A stretch of 64,000 nt of DNA from Populus alba (taxonomy: Eukaryota; Streptophyta; Magnoliopsida; Malpighiales; Salicaceae): contig NC_133296.1 in NCBI RefSeq assembly GCF_005239225.2, positions 13,020,001-13,084,000 on the forward strand. Direction: 5' to 3'. A model generated the notes under the pieces. It was given only the letters and a program-made list of their open reading frames with translations, searched no databases and was not told where the DNA came from. The stretch's first letter is position 1; each line of letters opens with the position of its first letter. Shown here piece by piece: positions 56,746-64,000 of this stretch. The position numbers and the translations under genes were made by a program.

Positions 56746-59700
56746 ACCGAGTGAGTGTTTATTTTCATGGTATTACATGCTTTTAAAAGTGTTTTTTTTA
56801 AATTGTTTTGCGCTTGAAAAAATATTAAATTGATGATTTTTAGGTGTTTTTGAATGATTTTGAATGTGTTGATATCAAAAGTAAAAACAAATAAAAAAAA
56901 ATTTAATGTATTTTTAATTGAAAAACACCATACATCAATCACAATATCAAACTCATTCATAAACCTAAACTAAATCCACCATCTCTATTTTACAAAATCA
57001 ACCATCTACCATCATTTTTATAAATTCTTAAACCTTTTTTTATGAATTTTAACATAATTTATAGATTAACCAAAACTAAACTACACGATGCTATGTAAAA
57101 ATGTGTGTGTGTAATTTATTGCCATCAAACTACAAGAGTTTTTAGACAAATTAGCCTTAGCTAGTAATAAATTTAGCCAACTTATGAAATGTTATAATTG
57201 AAATTCTAAAAAATAAATAGGTAGTAAAAGTTGGTTTAAATTAAACCTCCTCTTAATATTTGACAAGTATGCAATAGCTATGTTTTCAAAATTGATAAAA
57301 ATTTAATACACCATTATTTTCTTCTAGTCTTTTAGACATTAATGTTTAAAATATTTAATTAGTAGATTTAAAAGGGAAAAAACATATTTACTGTCTTATA
57401 CATGTTATGTTACTTTTTCATAGCTTTTATTGACGTGATTACAAGAGAGATGAGAGTTCAATTAGTTTGCTTATTGCTTTTGGGATAGAGAATATAATGT
57501 CAAAGCATTAGGGTAAGAAAGCAATGTTAAAGTATTGTTTAGAGAGATAGTGCATAGAGACATTGAAATTTTCATAGATATATGAAGATTTTAATAAAAA
57601 CATGAAGATTTTATTATAAAGATTTTATCGAAGAAGATAAGGGGATGAGCAATGTTTGTTGTGAATGAACTTATTGTTCTTGAATCCTCCTATCTCTTAA
57701 TTTTTCCTAAGATATTTATTAACCTTATTTACATTAGCTTACATCGTAAGGAGGTGTGATGATGGAAAATACTTGAAAATTGAGTTTCTAATTGTTATGC
57801 CTTGATATTCTTTCCTAATTGTTGAAAGATGTAGTATTTTTCAGTGGATGTGGTTCCTTGTAGTGTCATCGATGAAGAGGTGAGTAGCTGGTAGGTATCA
57901 TTTAAGGTAACATATAGACCGGAGTGTGCCAATGCATGGTGCGTGGTACTATTCTGACTTCTTAGAATTAAAAAATAAATTGAGGTGCATGCCTAAATGT
58001 TTTCCGGCTTGGCCCAAACGACCTGATTGTTCTTTTTTTTTTTTTTTTTTTAATGTACCATAAGGTAAAAGCCAGCTACAGATGAAGTAAGGGCAAAAAC
58101 AGCTGAGAGATAAGAAAGGGCGCCAGAGGAGCATAACATCAAACATGAGACTAAGGTATATATATGTTTCCAAAACATGAAAAGTTAATTTATTACGATA
58201 GTATTCAAAACCAGGGACGAAAGAAAAATAAGCTTTAATATTTTAGATGTTCGTGAGGAATTAAATTGCTAATTTTTTTTTTTTTGGGGGGGGCAATGTT
58301 GAAAATGTTCCAATTAAATTAACCCAATTTTTTCTTTACTTTCTTTTGATTTTCGCTGTGCTGAGGAATCGGGCCTTCATAAATTTGGTTAAATTACAAT
58401 GAAATGAGAGAAATAATGGCATCGTGTACCTTCCAGCCATAAGTGGCATGTGACAAAAGCATCATTGTAAGGTCACGAGTGGTTAAAGCTCATAATATAT
58501 CATATCAATGTCAATTAGGTTCACACACACACACACACACACCATTTCATATCACACTCTCTGATAATTCGCTTTTGCTTTCACGATTCCTAATACCATG
58601 TGCAACCATTTGTACCAATTCTTTTTACATTCTTGCACTTTATGGGTAAGATTTTAGGTTATTATTATTACATGAAACCCTTTTGGAAAAAAGACTTCCA
58701 GTGCGCACGGGTTCTCACCTTTTCATATAAGAATGAAAGCAATATTTATTGTTATTTTCATTTTATTTATTATTTTATAGCAGCATATTACTTAGATCCT
58801 TGGAATTCTTTTCGTTTTTTAATGGTGCTTGAATCTAAATGAAAGATTAAAAAAAAAAAAAAAACCGACCCCAGCAGTCTAACAAGACCACAAGAGCAAA
58901 TCGATCATGACTGAATTATGAACAATTTGGTTAGTGTAAAATGTATTTATTGCAGAAAATAGCAGAAGTGGAAATGACTTGATAAAATAACACGCATGTG
59001 CGCATTTGGGTGTTGTATTTTTGTGCTTCTCAAAAGAATGATAGAAGGCAAATTAATTTCTGGGGTTGTGAGAAGAAAATACCTAACACCCATAGAAAAA
59101 AAATGTGTTTTTCTTCACACAAAAAAGGAAGGTTGATAAAAAGAAATTTCCAGGTGCCATAATGCGGTGCCATGGGCGGCTGACTATTATTCAAATAATT
59201 GAAGAAAATGACTATAGCCATTTTATGTGTTGTGATGAAAGCGCTTTCTTGTGACAAGGAAATGTGAGCATTTTAGCTATGTCAATAGTTCTCTAAGGCT
59301 TTTGTATCACTTTTGCTATATTAGTGTAATCAAGACTGGAGGGTTGCGCCCTTGCTGTTTGTTCAAGAGGCAGAGGAAAGTTGCAGGCTATTTCTGATCA
59401 TCGCCCTCATGCACCAATTATTATAGGTACTGCAGAGACAATAATATATATTCTCGTTCATAAACAAATAATTAATACAATAATTTATATAGACTCGATC
59501 GTATACAAATAGAAAATTAAGAGCCTCCATCATGGTTTGGATAGTTTTTAATTAATGGGTATTTGGGTTTAATAAAGTAGTTACTGGCATCATTTGCAAT
59601 ATTTTAATATGGTGCCATGACTGAGTATACTTAATCGAATGATTAAGCCCAAGGAGCAGGAGAGTAGTTATGAGTTTGAGTGGATTTTGTCATGAAAAAT

Positions 59701-59879
59701 AGTGCAAATCAATTGATAACACTATCACATGCTTTTATCTTTATATAGTTTTCATACTAGATCATTTAAGGGTTATGTTGAGGTTGGATCGAGTTTTTTT
59801 TTAAAAAAAAAATATTCAAGTGTTTTTAATGTGTTTTTTAGTAGAAAATATTTTTTACTATATATGAGAATTGACTTAG
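56061..59879. other. Intergenic region, no gene seen
   Basis: Holds a (CT)n microsatellite at 56708-56742, an inverted AT-rich MITE-like repeat at about 56770-56950, a poly(T) run near 58030, a (CA)n microsatellite at about 58521-58543 and an A-run near 58849. Frames at 57949-58173, 58443-58842 and 59030-59257 show no recognised motif. None has splice or promoter support. Confidence 0.45.
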
Positions 59880-59929
59880 ATGACAACTCGGATGACCGAT
59901 AAAAATATAGTTTGACTCCAAAAAAAAAT

Positions 59930-60740
59930 CAAGACATCTTTTTTAAATATTACAATGACATTATATTAGATTGACTCGGATCAACTCAGGTTAACCTGTT
60001 AAATCCACTACTTAAGTTATGAGATCTTGATAACCCTATATAAAATAAATAAATAAAACTTATTAAACGTAATCTTCAATCAATCCAATATTGAAGGATG
60101 AAATTAAAACTAAACTTCAACTAAAAAACTGAGATGAGTCAACCCGGATTAACCTAAATCATGAGACTGAGATAACTTCATAGAAAATAAATTAAAATAA
60201 ATTAGAAAGATCGACTTCCAATCAACCCAATGATTAAATTAAAAAAAAATCAAAGAAAAAAAGTAAAAAAATAATCCAAGTTAACTTGGGTTAACTTATC
60301 AAACTCAAGTCAGAAGATCAGAAAATTTTTATAAAAAGCAAATAAAAAAAATTATAAAGTTCAATTTACAATCTATCTAATGTTACAAGATGAAATTTAA
60401 AAAAATCAATTAAAAAAGATAGAAAAGTTAAGTCAGCCTAACTAACCTGTAAAACTCACAACATAGATCATCAAACTGTGATAACCTTTTACAAAGAAAA
60501 TCAAAAAAATAATTATGAAATTCAATTCTCAATCAACCTAATGTTGAAGGAAGAAGTTAAGAAAAAAATTAATAAAAAAAATAATCTGAGTTAACACGAC
60601 TAACTTTTAAAACTCACGACTCAGGTTATGAGATTGAGATAACTTCATAGAAAACAAATCAAGATAAATTATGAAGTTCAATATCCAAAAACCTCAATGT
60701 TGGAGGATAGAATTTAAAAAAAAAAAATTAAAAACAAATA
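59930..60740. repeat. Tandem repeat, about five units of roughly 150 bp
   Basis: A degenerate unit with the phrases gttaacc(t)gt, aaactcacgactcaggttat, gagat(a)acttcatagaaaa, aaattatgaagttcaat and aatgttgaaggatgaaattt recurs. Its ttaacc or taac core is near 59991, 60149, 60290, 60440 and 60600. Units have diverged by substitutions and small indels. It looks like a short satellite or a minisatellite inside a transposon that I cannot delimit. Confidence 0.75.
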
Positions 60741-63296
60741 CTAGAAAAAACTCAATGTATAAAAACATAATATTAATATCAATTAAGCTATAGCCATCAG
60801 CTATTTGTGCTAATAGTAATTGTTATTATGTTCGTAGTGGAAGAAATTATTATTATCAATCATGTTTATGGAAATAATTTTAATTTGTTGGCGCAATAGA
60901 TCTCATTATTTATTTATATGATTGGCAATCATTCAGTGCTACTAGAAGCTAGCTATTGACTCAATTCTCCACCTCCTCCTCCTCCTCCTCCTCCTCCTCT
61001 TTCTCCCTTTTTCTTCTTTTTACCCCTTCTGTTTTTTATTCTACAAGTTATTCTAACACTTGCCAAGCAAGGGAGACAATTGTAAACAACAACTCTTTTT
61101 TAACATTTGGGAAATGGGGGAAAAAAGGAAAGGAAAAGGAAGGATCACTATGCTGTATCATATACATGATCGATTTTTGTGATGCAGCCAAGCACACAGA
61201 TCATCAACTGATTCCTTTGGACAATATGCACCTTTTATTCAAGATATCATTAATACTTGTAATAGAAAACTTTCAGACGGTATAACCTCACAATCTACCT
61301 GCACTAATTCTGAACTTAGCCTCACTCCCTTGCATTAAAACCACTCGTAAAAGCTAGAGCCTTCATATTTATGGCACTATTTAAGTTCATAAACTAGGCC
61401 CCCACCTACAATTAGTCAGAAAAAAGCTTACACTTTACATACTTTTACATCCTTAATTGTAGAAGAATTCAGTACATTAGAGAAAGAGGCTAGTTCTATT
61501 ATTATACCGCCCTATCGTAAGCTCTTGCCTGTACTTACCTCTTCTTTTTTTCTCTCTAAATGTTAGGAAATGGTAAGTATGATTATTCTTGAGAGAGTAC
61601 AAGGAGTAGAAAAAGGATGGAAAGAGTGTGTTTTGTGGGAAGGATGTTTGTATTCTTTATATATATATAGTGTTTGATTACTATTTTAAAAGAAAAAAGA
61701 TGAAGATAAATTAAAATAGAAAAGATAAGACAGATGGAGTTGTATTTAATAATAGTGGAATAAAAAAGTAAATATCTATATGTTTTTTTTTTTTGGTTAA
61801 TGAGAAGAAAAACATAACCAATAACAGAAATATATTTTACTCTTTATATATATTAACATCAAATTTTCTATGTTTGAAATAATAAATAATGCTAGTTATT
61901 TTGGCCTCAAATGATAATTAATTTTATTTTTATTTTTTAACTAATTTAAAATGACAATTTCTTCGCTCACCAAAATCTTATTAAAAAGGGACTGCAATCA
62001 TCTCATTAAAAAGATGATTAATTGCTAAGAAAATTATATAATTAAATTATGATTTAATTAGTCATTATATCATCTCTCTAAATATATTTAATAATAAAAT
62101 AATTAATTAAATCAATCATATGTTAAACAAGATATTTGCACGTACATAAAGTTAAAATGTACCATCTTTATTTTTAATGATTTATGCTTCCATATATTTC
62201 AAATTTCCTGATCTTTCTAGTGAAAATTAAGTTAATTAAAACCAAGGTTAAAATCTGAATGTAAGAATAAAGATTAATTTAAAAAAAAAATGTTTTAATT
62301 AAAAAATATATATGAACTAAGAATTAACTTGGTTCTTTTTCTATCCTCGTCCTCGCTATATATCTTATTTTCTAGAGATAAAAGCTAAAAATCATTAGAA
62401 ATAAAATCTTCATAGCCAAGCACGTCTGTGTTTCTTGCATCTCCATCTCTTCTTACTAGGAACAGCAATCAAAGGCTGTCTTGGTGAACCCACACTTATT
62501 AATAGTGGAAATATAAAGTATACAGTAGAAGAGAAACCAGAAAAAGCAGTTAGATATCATTATCAAAGCTTGGAAAGCAGTGTGCAAAAGTGGTGGCAAA
62601 TTGAGTCATCTCTTTATAATTCATGGCTCTAATTATAACACAACAATTCTGAGAAACAAGCCATTGAGAAAAAGTAGCAACTAGCAGAGAGAGAGAGAGA
62701 GAGAGAGTGGGGTAACTAGAAAGATGGATGGATGTATAGATTTTTATTTTATTTTTTCAACTTAAGATGTTGCTGTTACATTAGTGTTTTGTGGGGCTGT
62801 GATGACAAAATATCTTTAATCTCCTTTCTGACCAGACTCTGCCACCCTTTTCAGAGGCATCAAAATAGCTCCCATAGGCCAAGTTAGGATTTTGCTCTTC
62901 TATTACTGCTGCCTAACTTTTCCCTTTACCTTCCTCCTTCATCTTCAAGCTCTTGTAGTAAAGAGCAAAGCTCGTTCTATCTCTCTCCTTTCTCTCAAGT
63001 TTTCAGTTTTTTTAAATCTTTATATTTCAATTTTCTTCTTTCATTGGGTCCAAATTCTAGTTCAATCTTGTTTTGTTTTGCTCGCAAATTTTTGAGCTTG
63101 CATAGAGAAACTCACCCCATTCTAGTCTATTTTTCCTCTGACATCTTACTCTCTGTAGAGATAAAGATAGATGAGTTGGTAATAAATTTACTAAAAAAAA
63201 CCTTGAAATCAAGTTTGTTGGGCAGGCTGGTTTTTCTTGTGTTGTGTGGATTTTGGACTTAGTGGTGTTCTTGGGGTGTGGAATCTGAGGAGTGCA
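60741..63296. other. Upstream region of the TCP gene; no second gene proven
   Basis: Contains a (CTC)n run at about 60969-61000 inside a 109-codon frame (60956-61285) that I do not believe. On the minus strand a TATA-like TATATATATAAAG (about 61657-61669) lies about 120 bp from GAAGAG/GTAAGTAC, a good splice-donor match, so a minus-strand transcript is possible. A 65-codon plus frame at 62435-62632 has no known motif. A (GA)n run (about 62683-62708) and pyrimidine-rich DNA (62930-63060) are typical of a promoter and 5' leader. Confidence 0.4.
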
Positions 63297-63380
63297 ATGG
63301 CAGGAGTTTTTGGGATCAGCAGCAATAGCAGGAGGAGTATCAGCTTTATGTTGTGTGGCAGCAGGAAGCGACAACAGTAG
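63297..63380 (+). other. Upstream ORF of 27 codons in the TCP leader
   Basis: An AUG at 63297 (context gcaATGG) begins MAGVFGISSNSRRSIS and ends at 63380. Two further uORFs lie at 63632-63646 (four codons) and 63704-63733 (nine codons). The last one's TGA overlaps the main ATG as ATGA. If all are in the mature leader they would reduce translation of the TCP protein. Confidence 0.45.
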
Positions 63381-63729
63381 AAGAATCAAGATTAAAGGGG
63401 AGCAAAGCAAGGAGTTTATAATTTAGTGTACTATAAAACCTTTGAGAAATCAAAAACTTTTAGGAGAGCAAAATCTAAAGATTAGGAATCTGGATTTCCA
63501 GAGAAATCAGCAGCATCCACAGAATCCTATCCACCAAATCATACAACCAAGACCAGAAGAAACAGAAGAACATAGCTTAGGCATACACAGCCTTTCCAAA
63601 CGCCCTCAACCTCTCCAAAACCAACAACACTATGGGGAAGCCATAAATTCAAACCAAACAGAAGCAGTACCAAACACGCAATCATTACGCCAAACCATTG
63701 AATATGCAAAATATAGACAAAGACCAGAT

Positions 63730-64000
63730 ATGAAGAACAACGGAGGAGAAATTATTCAGGTCCAAGGTGGCCACATTGTTAGGTCCACAGGGCGTAAAGA
63801 TCGCCACAGCAAGGTTTACACAGCCAAAGGTCCTAGGGACCGCAGGGTTCGATTATCTGCACACACTGCAATACAATTTTATGATGTTCAAGACCGGCTA
63901 GGCTATGATCGACCCAGCAAAGCTGTTGATTGGCTTATCAATAAAGCGAAGAATTCAATTGACAGGCTTGCTGAGCTGCCACCGTGGCAACCACCAGCTA
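63730..64000 (+). CDS. CIN-class TCP transcription factor (TCP3/4/10 type), 5' part
   Basis: The first 90 residues are present; the frame is open at the window edge. Residues 23-42 ([20 protein letters not shown]) are the TCP basic region, 43-57 ([15 protein letters not shown]) helix I, and 58-80 ([23 protein letters not shown]) loop and helix [11 protein letters not shown] follows. The lead-in [18 protein letters not shown] is typical of the TCP3/4/10 clade, not of TCP2/24 or TCP5/13/17. CIN-TCPs bind GGACCA-like sites in the nucleus and promote leaf cell differentiation. Many are cut by miR319, whose target site would lie beyond this window. I chose ATG 63730 because clade members start shortly before GGEI and it is the first in-frame AUG. 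The same frame is nevertheless open back to 63427. Confidence 0.95.
   Translation, partial: MKNNGGEIIQVQGGHIVRSTGRKDRHSKVYTAKGPRDRRVRLSAHTAIQFYDVQDRLGYDRPSKAVDWLINKAKNSIDRLAELPPWQPPA

Noticed and set aside
60956..61285. 109-codon plus-strand frame with a serine run
   Set aside because: The serine run is a CTC microsatellite and the remainder has no signal peptide, domain or conserved motif that I can recognise.
61500..61545. Similarity of a short stretch to microRNA390
   Set aside because: Only scattered bases agree and no hairpin precursor could be seen.

Overview
This is a gene-poor, AT-rich, transposon-dense stretch of a eudicot plant nuclear genome. Populus or another member of the Salicaceae is the best guess. 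That rests on the style of the repeats (a tRNA-derived SINE with the conserved tail ...AAGCTGG..., AT-rich short repeats, a miniature LTR element, Ogre/Tat-type Gypsy elements) and on the proteins; it is inferred from memory of repeat families, not from a search. There are no bacterial features, rRNA genes, recognised tRNA genes or CRISPR arrays.

Only five genes are supported. They are a CLE peptide precursor (3725-3964, minus), two tandem two-exon genes for small secreted eight-cysteine peptides (32047-32870 and 36081-36702, plus), a 97-residue basic protein with KEN-box-like and D-box-like degrons (42900-43193, minus), and the start of a CIN-class TCP transcription factor of the TCP3/4/10 type that runs off the right edge (from 63730, plus). 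A relic holding only the intron of a third cysteine-rich peptide gene lies at 30571-31130.

The rest is mostly mobile DNA. From 380 to 12.1 kb there are two decayed Copia elements, a SINE fragment, AT-rich short repeats and a miniature LTR element. From 13637 to 23610 lies a young, complete Ogre/Tat-like Gypsy element in minus orientation. It has two 2.7-kb LTRs differing by about five substitutions, a 5-bp target duplication, a tRNA-Arg-type primer site, a broken gag and no pol. It also carries a 1.2-kb array of roughly 34 hairpin repeats whose stem arms co-vary. From 23.77 to 30.5 kb an old related LTR is split by an L1-like LINE and a SINE. From 38.7 to 42.2 kb there are Gypsy, Copia and LINE fragments, the Copia being split by a 1.17-kb CACTA-type element with a CAT target duplication. 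From 49.4 to 51.1 kb are two more copies of the miniature LTR element, one with a TTTCT duplication. From 53 to 56 kb is a decayed second Ogre/Tat element. From 59.9 to 60.7 kb is a tandem array with a period of about 150 bp.

The genes do not form a pathway. CLE peptides, secreted cysteine-rich peptides and CIN-TCPs are all typical plant signalling or developmental genes, but nothing in the sequence links them. The observations most worth a second look are the co-varying hairpin array, the cysteine-rich peptide family with its conserved C-terminal tail and intron relic, and a 101-codon open frame without AUG directly upstream of the TCP start.
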